Position numbers and translations under genes: made by a program. 48,547 bases of DNA from Streptomyces sp. AC555_RSS877 (lineage in GTDB: Bacteria > Actinomycetota > Actinomycetes > Streptomycetales > Streptomycetaceae): positions 1-48,547 of the forward strand of contig NZ_JAGMUK010000020.1 of the NCBI RefSeq assembly GCF_019049245.1. Reading direction: 5' to 3'. Position 1 is the first letter of the stretch. Each line of letters starts with the position of its first letter. Under the pieces are notes generated by a model. The model did no database searches, was not told the origin of the DNA, and saw nothing but the letters and a program-made list of their open reading frames with translations. Of this stretch, positions 9,289-17,160 are shown one piece after another.

Positions 9289-10224
9289 TCAGTGCGGAAT
9301 GCCGTCGATGATCTCGCGGGCGCCCTGACGCAGCAGCGCCACGGCGACCGAGGTGCCGAGCGTCGCCGGGTCGAGGCGGCCCGCCCATTCGTGGGCGTTC
9401 AGCCGAGTCTTGCCGTCCGGGGTGAAGACACAGGCGCGCAGGGACAGTTCGCCACCGCGGTCCACGCGCGCGTACCCGGCGATCGGGCTGTTGCAGTGCC
9501 CCTGCAGGACGTGCAGGAACATGCGCTCCGCGGTCGCCTCGCGATGTGTGTCCGGATCGCCGAGCGCGCTGACCGCGTCGATGATCTCGGTGTCGCCCTC
9601 CCGGCACTGCAGGGCGAGGATGCCCGCGCCGATCGGCGGCATCATCGTCTCGGGGGACAGGACCTCGCTGATCACGTCCCGGCGGTCGATGCGTTCCAGA
9701 CCGGACACCGCGAGCAGGAGCGCGTCCGCCTCTCCGGCCGCCAGCTTCTCCAGCCGCCGGTTGGCGTTGCCCCGGAACGGTACGCACTCCAGCTGCGGGT
9801 GGGTGGCGGCCAGTTGCGCGACCCGGCGCACCGACGAGGTGCCGATCCGGGTCCTGGCCGGGAGCTCGTCCAGGGTGAGGCCGCCGGGGTGGACGAGGGC
9901 GTCGCGGATGTCGTCCCGCTTCAGGAACGCGGCGAACGTCGTGCCCGCCGGGAGCGGCCGGTCGGCGGGCACGTCCTTCACGCAGTGCACCGCGAGATCC
10001 GCCTCGCCGGCCAGCAACGCGGCGTCCACCTCCTTGGTGAACGCCCCCTTGCCCTCGACCATGGACAGATCGCCCATCCACTTGTCACCGGTCGTCTTCA
10101 CCGGCACGACCTCGGTGCGCACTCCGGGGTACAGGGCTTCCAACTCGACGCGGACTCGCTCCACTTGGGCGAGCGCCATGGGCGAGTCGCGGGAGACGAC
10201 ACGGATCAGTTCGGGCACGGACAT
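9289..10224 (-). CDS. hemC: Hydroxymethylbilane synthase (porphobilinogen deaminase)
   Basis: Joins four porphobilinogens into hydroxymethylbilane in tetrapyrrole biosynthesis, in the cytoplasm. The 311-residue length fits the family. Recognisable elements are [12 protein letters not shown] near the N-terminus, [40 protein letters not shown] and the cofactor cysteine Cys244 in [12 protein letters not shown]. The family consensus around this cysteine is GGC rather than GHC, a small deviation. The ATG at 10224 is used; it has no clear Shine-Dalgarno, and an in-frame GTG at 10245 is an alternative. It is not clustered with other hem genes here, so it may be a second copy. Confidence 0.9.
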   Translation of the reverse strand: MSVPELIRVVSRDSPMALAQVERVRVELEALYPGVRTEVVPVKTTGDKWMGDLSMVEGKGAFTKEVDAALLAGEADLAVHCVKDVPADRPLPAGTTFAAFLKRDDIRDALVHPGGLTLDELPARTRIGTSSVRRVAQLAATHPQLECVPFRGNANRRLEKLAAGEADALLLAVSGLERIDRRDVISEVLSPETMMPPIGAGILALQCREGDTEIIDAVSALGDPDTHREATAERMFLHVLQGHCNSPIAGYARVDRGGELSLRACVFTPDGKTRLNAHEWAGRLDPATLGTSVAVALLRQGAREIIDGIPH

Positions 10225-10294
10225 ACGGCCACGATAGACCCTCACGGCGGTGCCTTTGCGCCGTACCGGCCGACGCCACCCGCCCGGCAGACGG

Positions 10295-10334
10295 GCCGGC
10301 CCGGCGTGCCGTGTGCGGGCAGCGCCGGGCCGGC
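10295..10334 (-). terminator. Stem-loop terminator downstream of the NPP1 gene
   Basis: Perfect 12-bp arms (10295-10306 and 10323-10334) with a 16-base loop, directly downstream of the minus-strand NPP1 stop and upstream of the hemC start. Confidence 0.7.
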
Positions 10335-10349
10335 GGACGTCTCGAACGG

Positions 10350-11126
10350 TCAGGCGTTGGGGTCGAAGGCGATCCCGGACGGCTTGGCCGAGGACAGCGC
10401 GGAGGCGAAGTTGCCGTCCTTGAGAGCGAAGTTGGCGCTGCCGAAGTCGTACGCGCTCAGCTTGTCGCGCAGCCCCGACGGGTAGCCGTTCCAGCCGACC
10501 AGCGGCGGGTACTGCCAGGTGCCCTTGTGGTTCTCCGGCGGCTCGTCGCCCGAGTTCGCGAGGCGGAAGCAGTGCGTGCTGACGCCGTCCTTGTGGTAGA
10601 CGATCTTGGCGTGCGTGCCGTCGAAGCGGACCCCGGACGCCGCGGTCACGGTGAACGAGCCGTGGTTGGACGTCGAGACGTACTGCACCTGGTTGTTCTG
10701 CACCCACACCACGACGTGCTCCCAGTCGTGGCGGTGGCCGCCGATGCTGCTGCCGGCGACGGCCTGGTCCTTCTCGAAGTACAGGCCGTAGATGTAGGCG
10801 CACCAGCCGTTGTTGCACTTGGAGCGCGAGTAGCTGTTGGTGTTGTCGAGGTCCGAGGCGTCGCGGCAGCTGCCGTTGAGGGCGCCGGTCGGGTTGAGGC
10901 CGCCGTTGACCGTGCCGTCGGGGCCGATGGCCGGCGTGGGGTAGCAGCCGTCGGTGTCGTAGTCGAAGGCCGGCTGGTACGTCTTCTCGGCGGCTTCGGC
11001 GTTGGCGGGCAAGGCCGTCGGCGGTGCCGCGAAGGCGGCGGTGGGGAAGGCGACGACGAGCGCGGCGGCGCCGGCCAGGCCGGTGATCCATCTCCGGCGG
11101 TGTGCCTTGAACGACGGTGACGACAC
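10350..11126 (-). CDS. Secreted NPP1/NLP-family (necrosis-inducing-like) protein
   Basis: A 258-residue secreted protein. It has a basic N-terminus (KAHRRRW), a hydrophobic core ([20 protein letters not shown]) and a likely signal-peptidase site near AFA-AP at about residue 33. The mature part carries the family heptapeptide GHRHDWE (130-136), whose histidines, Asp and Glu bind a metal in NLP proteins. Paired cysteines are at about 61/87 and 104/109. Eukaryotic-pathogen NLPs bind plant sphingolipids and lyse dicot membranes; bacterial homologues are widespread, and their role in Streptomyces is uncertain. The GTG start at 11126 is preceded by AGGAGG. It appears monocistronic. Confidence 0.9.
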   Translation of the reverse strand: MSSPSFKAHRRRWITGLAGAAALVVAFPTAAFAAPPTALPANAEAAEKTYQPAFDYDTDGCYPTPAIGPDGTVNGGLNPTGALNGSCRDASDLDNTNSYSRSKCNNGWCAYIYGLYFEKDQAVAGSSIGGHRHDWEHVVVWVQNNQVQYVSTSNHGSFTVTAASGVRFDGTHAKIVYHKDGVSTHCFRLANSGDEPPENHKGTWQYPPLVGWNGYPSGLRDKLSAYDFGSANFALKDGNFASALSSAKPSGIAFDPNA

Positions 11127-11269
11127 TGCGTCCTCCTCTGGTCCGGGCGCAGCCCAACGGCTGTGGGGGGAAAGGGAGGTTCAGCTTCCCTGCTTTTCAT
11201 GTCCACGCCAAGGGGTCGCAGGCGACTCTCTGGTGACGGCCGCCCCAACAGTTGGATCTTGACGGGGTG

Positions 11270-12250
11270 TCAGACGAGGTCGTCCGGCACGTCGGCCGCC
11301 GACTCCTCGGGGGCGAGGTCCGGCCTCAGCCGCAGCCAGGACGGCTGGCGCAGCATCCCGGCCCGGGTACGGGTGCTGTAGCGGACCTCGCCGACCAGCC
11401 GGGGCAGCACCCAGCGCGCACCGGGCACCCGTGGCACGGGGTCGAAGGGGCACACGTCCGTCGCGGCGGTGTGCAGCAGTGCGGCGAGTTGCTCCCGCTC
11501 CGTCTCGCTCCAGCCGGTGCCCACACCGCCGACGTACCGCAGGCGCCCGGCGGCGCGCTGGCCGACCAGGACGGCGCCGGGCAGGCCGGTGAGCCGTCCC
11601 TTGCCGGGCAGCCAGCCGCCCACGACGACGTCCTCGCTGCGCATGTTCCGGATCTTGATCCAGGCACGGGAGCGCACACCGGGCTCGTACACCGAGTCCA
11701 GCCGCTTGCAGACCAGGCCCTCCAGGCCGTGCTCACGGGTGGCCCGCAGGGCCTGTTCGCCCCGGCCCACGAGCGCGGCCGGGGTCGACCAGTAGGGCCC
11801 GGCCAGACCCAGCTCCTCCAACCGCGCCCGCCGCCGCACGTAGGACAGGCCCAGCAGCGAGCGCCGCCCGAGGTGCAGCACGTCGAACAGCACGAGGTGG
11901 ACGGGGACCTCCGCCGCCCGGCGCGCCGCCCTGCCGGGCGCCTGCACCAACCCCATCCGGGACTGGAGCAACTGGAAGTCGCCGCGGCCCTGTTCGTCCA
12001 GGGCCAGAACCTCCCCGTCCAGCACGGCCGGGGTGGCGCCGAGGGCGTGGCCCAGCGCCAGCAGCTCGGGGTAGGCGACGGTGACGACCTCCCCGGACCG
12101 GGCCCGCAGCACCACGCTGCCGTCACCGGGGAGATAGACCACCACCCGCTGGCCGTCCTGTTTCGTCTCGTACGCCCACCGCGCGTCCTGCGCGGCGGGC
12201 GGCAGCGTGCCGGGCGTGGCGAGCATGGGAGGGATCAGCGGGAGGCTCAC
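11270..12250 (-). CDS. ATP-dependent DNA ligase (LigD ligase-domain / LigC type)
   Basis: A 326-residue protein with an adenylation domain followed by an OB-fold. The nucleophilic lysine motif KQDG (Lys30; family KxDG) is preceded by WAYETK. Further nucleotidyltransferase motifs are VLDGEVLALDEQGRGDF (motif III region), EGLVCKRLDSVYEPG (motif IV) and RAWIKIRN (motif V). The OB-fold includes VVVGGWLPGKGRLTGLPGAV. It would seal nicks using ATP, probably in Ku/LigD-type end joining. The separate 3'-phosphoesterase gene at 20411 encodes another LigD-type domain. The GTG at 12250 is weakly supported by its leader; an ATG at 12226 (MLATPG) is an alternative. It is divergent from the small gene at 12448. 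Confidence 0.9.
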   Translation of the reverse strand: MSLPLIPPMLATPGTLPPAAQDARWAYETKQDGQRVVVYLPGDGSVVLRARSGEVVTVAYPELLALGHALGATPAVLDGEVLALDEQGRGDFQLLQSRMGLVQAPGRAARRAAEVPVHLVLFDVLHLGRRSLLGLSYVRRRARLEELGLAGPYWSTPAALVGRGEQALRATREHGLEGLVCKRLDSVYEPGVRSRAWIKIRNMRSEDVVVGGWLPGKGRLTGLPGAVLVGQRAAGRLRYVGGVGTGWSETEREQLAALLHTAATDVCPFDPVPRVPGARWVLPRLVGEVRYSTRTRAGMLRQPSWLRLRPDLAPEESAADVPDDLV

Positions 12251-12447
12251 GGGTCAGTTGTCGACCGGTCCGGCCACCGCCACGCGCCCTCCCGGCAGGG
12301 TTCCCCTGAACGGCCGCCGACCGCGGATCAGCGGTCCGTGGAGGGCGAAACGGCCTGCACCAGGCCCGACCGGTAGGCCGCCCGGTTCCCGAACACCTCG
12401 CGGCGCTCGGCAGTCCCACCTGGTACGCCCGGTTCTGTGCTCAGGTG

Positions 12448-12735
12448 ATGACCGACCCGGCGCTCCGGCCGATCATGGTGGAGGAGTCGCTGTCCTCGCC
12501 GTCCCTGCGGCAGATCGTCGAAGGCCTCAACCGGTGTCTGCCGGAGCTGCCCGCCGAGGTCCGCGCCGAACGTGGCGACATGGCCCGCCACCTCATCGTG
12601 CACATGTCCGCCGAACGCGAGCGGGCCCTCGCCGAGAACGCCCCCACGCCCCGGGCCACCTGGCACGACGCCGCGACCGGCCTCATCGACGCGGTCGCCG
12701 GAATGTGGCTGGCGCCGATCACGCCCGGTTCCTGA
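12448..12735 (+). CDS. Small conserved hypothetical protein
   Basis: A 95-residue, largely helical, acidic protein (SLRQIVEGLNRCLPEL, VRAERGDMARHLIVHMSAER, WHDAATGLIDAVAGMWLAPI). I do not recognise the family beyond its Streptomyces character. The start is uncertain: GTG 12445 and ATG 12448 are adjacent, with no clear Shine-Dalgarno, and an internal ATG at 12475 is possible. Codon usage is normal and no signal peptide or membrane segment is seen. It lies between the divergent ligase and the response regulator. Confidence 0.55.
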   Translation: MTDPALRPIMVEESLSSPSLRQIVEGLNRCLPELPAEVRAERGDMARHLIVHMSAERERALAENAPTPRATWHDAATGLIDAVAGMWLAPITPGS

Positions 12736-12768
12736 CCTCGCGCACGTCCGTCTGTGGGCTGTCCTGAA

Positions 12769-12806
12769 TTAGTTGAGTTAGGCAAGCAAGGCGGTAGGGT
12801 GGGCGC
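12769..12806 (+). promoter_or_regulatory. Leaderless promoter and dyad upstream of the response regulator
   Basis: TTAGTTGAGTTAGGCAA (12769-12785) contains a -35-like TTGAGT (12773-12778). A 16-base spacer leads to TAGGGT (12795-12800), 6 bases before the ATG at 12807. There is no Shine-Dalgarno, so the transcript is probably leaderless. The 17-mer matches 15 of 17 bases with the element before the MarR gene at 16462 and forms an imperfect TTGnnTnAnnCAA dyad. Confidence 0.6.
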
Positions 12807-13535
12807 ATGTACGGCAGCACCCGTGAGAAACCGCCGCTCGCCCGCGGGGCCGGTCAGCACCTCCTGGTCGTCGTCGGTGAACCGGACGTCGCCGAACTGC
12901 TGTCCACCACCCTGGAGTTGGCGGGATACCGGATCGGCGTGGCCGGCTCCGGAACCGAGGCGCTGGCGCGGCTCGGTGCGGGGCGGTTCGACCTCGTGGT
13001 CCTCGACGCGGCGCTGCCGGACCTGGAGGGCCTCGGCCGCGACCGGCCGGTCCTCGCCCACCGCCCGCCGGTGCTCCTGCTGACCCCGTACGACTCCCTG
13101 GACCGGCTCGTGCCCGAACTGGACCTGGGGGAACGGGACTACGTCACCAAGCCCTTCCGGATGGCCGAGGTCCTGGCCCGCGTCCAGGTCCTGCTGCGCG
13201 GCACCCGCACCGGCCCCGGCCGTCCGCGGGGCGGTGTGCTCGGCTACCGCGACCTGGTCCTGGACGACACCCTGTGCGAGGCGCGCCGCGGTACGCGGAC
13301 GCTCGGCCTCACGCCCGCCGAGTACCGGCTGCTGCGCCATCTCCTGGCCAACGCGCACCGGGTGCTGTCCAAGGAGCAGATCGGCCGGTACGTCTGGGGC
13401 GACCACCGCGGCGACAACGCCATCGAGCAACTGGTCTCCCGGCTCCGGCGCAAGGTGGATCAGGAGGCTCCCGTGCTGATCCACACGCGCCGCGGTTTCG
13501 GCTACTGGCTGGGGCGCGCCGACGCCGAGGGCTGA
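12807..13535 (+). CDS. OmpR/PhoB-type winged-helix response regulator, atypical receiver
   Basis: A 242-residue protein: receiver domain (about 18-130) and OmpR-type DNA-binding domain (about 145-238, with LGLTPAEYRLLRHLLANAHR and IEQLVSRLRRKVD). In the receiver the phospho-acceptor Asp67 (VVLDAAL), Thr93 and Lys115 (DYVTKPF) are present. The acidic Mg-binding pair that normally precedes the Glu in VVEDEPD is replaced (VVVGEPD), so phosphorylation may be impaired. No histidine kinase is adjacent. It sits just upstream of the P450 operon on the same strand and is its most likely local regulator (inference). It starts at ATG 12807 with no ribosome-binding site. Confidence 0.88.
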   Translation: MYGSTREKPPLARGAGQHLLVVVGEPDVAELLSTTLELAGYRIGVAGSGTEALARLGAGRFDLVVLDAALPDLEGLGRDRPVLAHRPPVLLLTPYDSLDRLVPELDLGERDYVTKPFRMAEVLARVQVLLRGTRTGPGRPRGGVLGYRDLVLDDTLCEARRGTRTLGLTPAEYRLLRHLLANAHRVLSKEQIGRYVWGDHRGDNAIEQLVSRLRRKVDQEAPVLIHTRRGFGYWLGRADAEG

Positions 13536-13619
13536 GTCTCCGTCAAGGGGTAATCGGACCGTCAACTCGACTAAGTCCAAGGGCAGTTGGATGCATCGGC
13601 ATCGTGTGATCCGGGTCAC

Positions 13620-13657
13620 GTCAGCCTTCTGTCAGGAAACTGACGGGAAGGCGTCAG
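13620..13657. promoter_or_regulatory. Overlapping GTCAG/CTGAC repeats upstream of the P450
   Basis: GTCAG (13620-13624), GTCAG (13631-13635), CTGACG (13640-13645) and CGTCAG (13652-13657) form overlapping inverted repeats about 95-130 bases before the P450 start. This is a candidate binding array for the neighbouring regulators; the promoter itself was not resolved. Confidence 0.4.
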
Positions 13658-13748
13658 CCCCGTCTGTTTGCCTGTGCTCATCGAGGCCTCGACCACTTCA
13701 CCCCGGCGCTCCGCCCGTCGAGCGGAGCCCCCCACCCCGAGGAGAACC

Positions 13749-14978
13749 ATGGCCGACACCCTGACCGGTTCCACGCCCCGAGCGGCCGCACCGGTCCCCG
13801 AGTTCCCGATGGCCAGGGCGGCGGGCTGTCCCTTCGACCCGCCCCCCAGCCTGAGGGCCCAGCAGGACGAGGGCCGGCTCGTCAGGGTCCGGCTCTGGGA
13901 CGGCAGCACCCCCTGGCTGGTCACCCGCTACGAGGACCAGCGCTCCCTGCTCCTCGACCCCCGGGTCAGCGCCGACATCACCAGCCCCGGATATCCGCTC
14001 CAGGCCCCCAGCAACGGCAAGAACAACATCAGCTTCATCCTCATGGACGACCCGGAGCACGCCCGCCTGCGCCGCATGGTGACGGCCCCCTTCGCGGTGA
14101 AACGGGTCGAGGCGCTGCGCCCCGGCGTGCAGAAGATCGTGGACGACCTGATCGACGGCATGCTCGCCGTCGGCGGCCCCGTCGACCTGGTGCAGGCGTT
14201 CGCCCTGCCGGTGCCCTCCCTGGTCATCTGCCAACTGCTCGGAGTGCCGTACGAGGACCACGACTTCTTCCAGGAGAACAGCAAGATCCTCATCACGCGG
14301 GACGCGGTCATGGAGGACCGGATGGCCGCCCACGGCAAGCTGCTCGGCTACCTCGACGAGTTGATGGGCGAGAAGCTGGCCCGTCCGGCCGACGACCTGC
14401 TCTCCGGGCTCGTGGCGCGGGTCGAGTCGGGCGAGCTGTCCCGGCAGGATGTCGCCCAGATCGGTGTGCTGCTGCTCCTGGCCGGCCACGAGACCACGGC
14501 CAACATGATCGCCCTCGGCACGCTCGCGCTCCTCGAACACCCGGAACAGTTCGCTCTGTTGCGCGACACGAACGACCCCAAACTCGTCGCGTCGGCGGTG
14601 GAGGAGCTGCTGCGCTACCTGAGCATCGTGCACGGCGGCCGGCGCCGGGCCGTCCTGGAGGACATCGAGATCGCCGGACAGGTGCTCCGGGCCGGCGAGG
14701 GCGTCATCATGCCCAACGACATCGCCAACCGCGACCCGGAGGCCTTCGCCGACCCCGACCGGCTCGACCTCACCCGCGACGCCCGTCGGCACGTCGCCTT
14801 CGGCTTCGGCGTCCACCAGTGCCTCGGCCAGCCGCTTGCCCGCATGGAGCTCCAGGTCGTCTACAGCACCCTCTACCGCCGCATCCCCACCCTGCGGGCG
14901 GCCGCCGAGGTCGACGGCCTGCCGTTCAAGCACGACGGCTCGGTCTACGGCGTCTACGAACTGCCCGTCACCTGGTGA
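13749..14978 (+). CDS. Cytochrome P450, CYP105-like
   Basis: A 409-residue soluble bacterial P450. The I-helix oxygen-binding motif AGHETT is at 245-250, the K-helix ExxR at 286-289 (ELLR), and the haem-binding loop FGFGVHQCLGQPLAR carries the axial Cys358. The C-terminal YELPVTW and the overall sequence resemble the CYP105 family, which oxidises xenobiotics and macrolides in Streptomyces; the subfamily cannot be set without a search. The ATG at 13749 follows GAGGAGAACC. It is the first gene of a compact operon with a ferredoxin (15032) and ferredoxin reductase (15226), giving a complete electron-transfer chain from NAD(P)H. This suggests a self-sufficient detoxification or tailoring system. 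Confidence 0.94.
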   Translation: MADTLTGSTPRAAAPVPEFPMARAAGCPFDPPPSLRAQQDEGRLVRVRLWDGSTPWLVTRYEDQRSLLLDPRVSADITSPGYPLQAPSNGKNNISFILMDDPEHARLRRMVTAPFAVKRVEALRPGVQKIVDDLIDGMLAVGGPVDLVQAFALPVPSLVICQLLGVPYEDHDFFQENSKILITRDAVMEDRMAAHGKLLGYLDELMGEKLARPADDLLSGLVARVESGELSRQDVAQIGVLLLLAGHETTANMIALGTLALLEHPEQFALLRDTNDPKLVASAVEELLRYLSIVHGGRRRAVLEDIEIAGQVLRAGEGVIMPNDIANRDPEAFADPDRLDLTRDARRHVAFGFGVHQCLGQPLARMELQVVYSTLYRRIPTLRAAAEVDGLPFKHDGSVYGVYELPVTW

Positions 14979-15031
14979 CCCCGCTGCCGACGGACAACCC
15001 CCCACAACATCAGAACAACGAGGTGCAGATC

Positions 15032-15229
15032 ATGCGCGTGGAACTGGACGAGCCGAAGTGTGTCGCGTCGGGGCAGTGCGTGATGGCCGCCCCCGAGGTG
15101 TTCGACCAGCGGGACGAGGACGGCATCGCCTTCCTGCTGGACGAGCGCCCCGCGGCGGACTCCCTCGACGACGTGCGCGAGGCCGTGGCGATCTGCCCGG
15201 CCGCCGCCATCCGCCTGGTGGACCAGTGA
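15032..15229 (+). CDS. P450-associated 3Fe-4S-type ferredoxin
   Basis: A 65-residue acidic ferredoxin that passes electrons to the P450. Three cysteines are visible: Cys10, Cys16 (CVASGQC) and Cys55 (ICPAAAI). The usual middle ligand position of a 4Fe-4S protein (Cys13 region) is Ser/Gly, as in the Streptomyces P450 ferredoxins of the SoyB/SuaB type that hold a 3Fe-4S cluster. It starts at ATG 15032 after GAGGTG, 53 bases after the P450 stop. Its stop overlaps the GTG start of the reductase (15226), indicating translational coupling. Confidence 0.93.
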   Translation: MRVELDEPKCVASGQCVMAAPEVFDQRDEDGIAFLLDERPAADSLDDVREAVAICPAAAIRLVDQ

Positions 15230-16422
15230 GGCGGATCGTCGTCGTCGGCGCCTCGGCCGCCGGGCTCGCGGCGGTCGAGACGCTCCGCCGCGAGGGCTAC
15301 GACGGCACGCTCACCCTGGTGGGAGACGAACCGCGGGCACCCTACGACCGGCCGCCGCTGTCCAAGCAACTGCTGGCCGCCCAGTGGGAGCCGGACCGGC
15401 TGGCCCTGCGCACACCGGACGACCTGGCCGGGCTCGGCCTCGACCTGCGGCTGGGCGTGGCCGCGACCGGCCTCGAACCCGTCGACCGGACGGTGAGGCT
15501 GGCCGACGGTTCCGACCTGCCGTACGACGGACTGGTCGTGGCCACCGGCGTCCGGCCGCGCCGGCTGCCCGGCGAGGGCGCGCACGTGTTGCGGACCCTC
15601 GACGACGCCCTGACGCTGCGGGAACGGCTCACACCGGGGCGGCACCTGGTCGTCGTGGGCGCCGGCTTCCTCGGGGCGGAGGCCGCCGCCGTGGCCTGGG
15701 GCCTCGGCGCCCACGTGACCCTCCTCGAACCCGCCGCCGTGCCGCTGGCCCACGCCGTCGGCACGGCGGTCGGTCAGGTGCTGTCGCGGGCCCACGTGGA
15801 GCGAGGCGTGGACCTGCGCTGCGGGGTCACGGTCACCGAGGTGACCGAGGACGGGGTGCGGCTCGCGGACGGCACGGTGATCGACGCCGACGAGGTGCTC
15901 GTCGCCGTCGGCTCGCTGCCGAACACCGAGTGGCTGGACGGCAGCGGCCTGCCCGTGGGCGACGGCCTGGTCTGCGACGAGTTCTGCGAGGCTGCCTGGG
16001 AGTCCCCCCGGCCGAAGGTCGGGGGAGTGTACGCGGCCGGTGACGTCGCCCGCTGGTACAACCCCCTGTTCGGCACCTCGATGCGCGTCGAGCACCGCAC
16101 CAACGCCGCCGAACAGGGCATGGCCGCCGCACGCAACCTCCTGCGTCCCGAGGCCCGCAAGCCGTTCGCGCCGGTGCCGTACTTCTGGTCCGACCAGTAC
16201 GACATGAAAGTGCAGGCCTACGGCTTCCTGCGGGGCCACGACGAGGTGGCCGTGGTGGACGGGGACCTGGCGGAGCGCCGGTTCGTCGCCGTGTACCGCA
16301 CCGGCGACCGGGTGAGCGGTGCCCTCGCGGTCGGTATGCCGCCCAAGGCGATCCGGCTGTGGCGGCAGGCCATCGCCGCGGGCGCGGCCTGGAGCAGTAC
16401 TCTGCGTCACGTCACACTGTAA
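15226..16422 (+). CDS. NAD(P)H-dependent ferredoxin reductase (FAD)
   Basis: A 398-residue flavoprotein of the putidaredoxin-reductase type. The FAD dinucleotide fold is at the N-terminus (IVVVGASAAGLAAVE), the NAD(P) fold in the middle (LVVVGAGFLGAEAAAV), and the second FAD contact is GGVYAAGDVARWYNP. A C-terminal domain begins near FAPVPYFWSDQYDMKVQAYG. It would reduce the coupled ferredoxin to feed the P450. It starts at GTG 15226, overlapping the ferredoxin stop. Its own stop (16420-16422) lies two bases before the repeat element of the downstream MarR promoter. Having all three components in one operon is less common than the P450-ferredoxin pair alone. Confidence 0.94.
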   Translation: MRRIVVVGASAAGLAAVETLRREGYDGTLTLVGDEPRAPYDRPPLSKQLLAAQWEPDRLALRTPDDLAGLGLDLRLGVAATGLEPVDRTVRLADGSDLPYDGLVVATGVRPRRLPGEGAHVLRTLDDALTLRERLTPGRHLVVVGAGFLGAEAAAVAWGLGAHVTLLEPAAVPLAHAVGTAVGQVLSRAHVERGVDLRCGVTVTEVTEDGVRLADGTVIDADEVLVAVGSLPNTEWLDGSGLPVGDGLVCDEFCEAAWESPRPKVGGVYAAGDVARWYNPLFGTSMRVEHRTNAAEQGMAAARNLLRPEARKPFAPVPYFWSDQYDMKVQAYGFLRGHDEVAVVDGDLAERRFVAVYRTGDRVSGALAVGMPPKAIRLWRQAIAAGAAWSSTLRHVTL

Positions 16423-16423
16423 G

Positions 16424-16461
16424 TTACTTGAGTTACGCAACAAGATGGTAAAGTGGTTCCC
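16424..16461 (+). promoter_or_regulatory. Leaderless promoter and dyad upstream of the second MarR gene
   Basis: TTACTTGAGTTACGCAA (16424-16440) with a -35-like TTGAGT (16428-16433), a 15-base spacer, and TAAAGT (16449-16454), 7 bases before the ATG at 16462. The element matches that at 12769-12785 (15 of 17 bases). It begins two bases after the reductase stop codon. The MarR protein may bind it (inference). Confidence 0.6.
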
Positions 16462-16980
16462 ATGTCCACACCATCGCTCCCCGACGTCCCCGCCCCGGAA
16501 GTCATCGAGATCGAGCGTGCGCTCACCCGCATCACCTACCTGAGCACGCGCGCCCGGCAGCACGACCGGCTGATGGCCCTGGCCGAGGTCCCCCTGGACC
16601 GTGCCGCCGTGGCGCTGCTGCGCCAGGTCGCCGACTCCGAGCCACTGCGGCCCGGGGAGCTGGCCAATCGGCTGGGCGTGGAGGCCTCCCACGTCACCCG
16701 CACCGTGCAGCAGCTGCAGAAGTCCGGGTACGTCACCCGCGTCCCCGACCCGGAGGACCGCCGCGCCCAGCGCATCCAGCTCACCGAGACCGGTCAGCAG
16801 GCCATCGACCGGATCCGTGGCGCCGGCGCCCGCGGCATGCAGCTGGCGCTGTCCGAGTGGTCGCCCGAGGAACTGCGCGAGCTCGCCACGCTCTTCCACC
16901 GCATGGTCGACGACTTCCTGTCGCACGCCATCGACGACGACACCGAGCAGCAGCCCAGCACCCCGGCCGGCACCGCCTGA
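16462..16980 (+). CDS. MarR-family transcriptional regulator
   Basis: A 172-residue winged-helix regulator. The core includes LLRQVADSEPLRPGELANRL, VEASHVTRTVQQLQKSGYVT (recognition helix) and the wing RVPDPEDRRAQRIQLTETG. The long N- and C-terminal helices for dimerisation are present, and the tail is acidic and Gln/Pro-rich. It starts at ATG 16462 without a Shine-Dalgarno, probably leaderless. It follows the P450 operon on the same strand but has its own promoter. The same element before the response regulator at 12807 suggests that this protein, or that regulator, controls both ends of the P450 locus. The ligand is unknown. Confidence 0.9.
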   Translation: MSTPSLPDVPAPEVIEIERALTRITYLSTRARQHDRLMALAEVPLDRAAVALLRQVADSEPLRPGELANRLGVEASHVTRTVQQLQKSGYVTRVPDPEDRRAQRIQLTETGQQAIDRIRGAGARGMQLALSEWSPEELRELATLFHRMVDDFLSHAIDDDTEQQPSTPAGTA

Positions 16981-17015
16981 GCGCACCGGTCCCTCGCATC
17001 GCCGCGGTTCCCCGC

Positions 17016-17037
17016 CGCCCCCGTCCGGACGGGGGCG
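17016..17037 (+). terminator. GC-rich palindrome after the MarR gene
   Basis: Perfect 22-bp palindrome (CGCCCCCGTCC with GGACGGGGGCG), 36 bases after the MarR stop; it would fold as a stem with a minimal loop. Probable terminator without a T-tract. Confidence 0.55.
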
Positions 17038-17160
17038 AAGCGGTGCGACCCTCCCGGCGTCCCCTCCAAGCGGCGTGCCCCCGTCCCCGCGGCAGGGCGG
17101 TGGGTCCACGGACCCCTACCGTCACGTAATATCGCGCGGCAGGTCATCCGAGGAGGAACC

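Noticed and set aside
12207..12767. 186-codon plus-strand open frame covering the small gene at 12448
   Set aside because: Arg/Pro-rich translation typical of an out-of-frame read; the 12448 frame has better codon usage.
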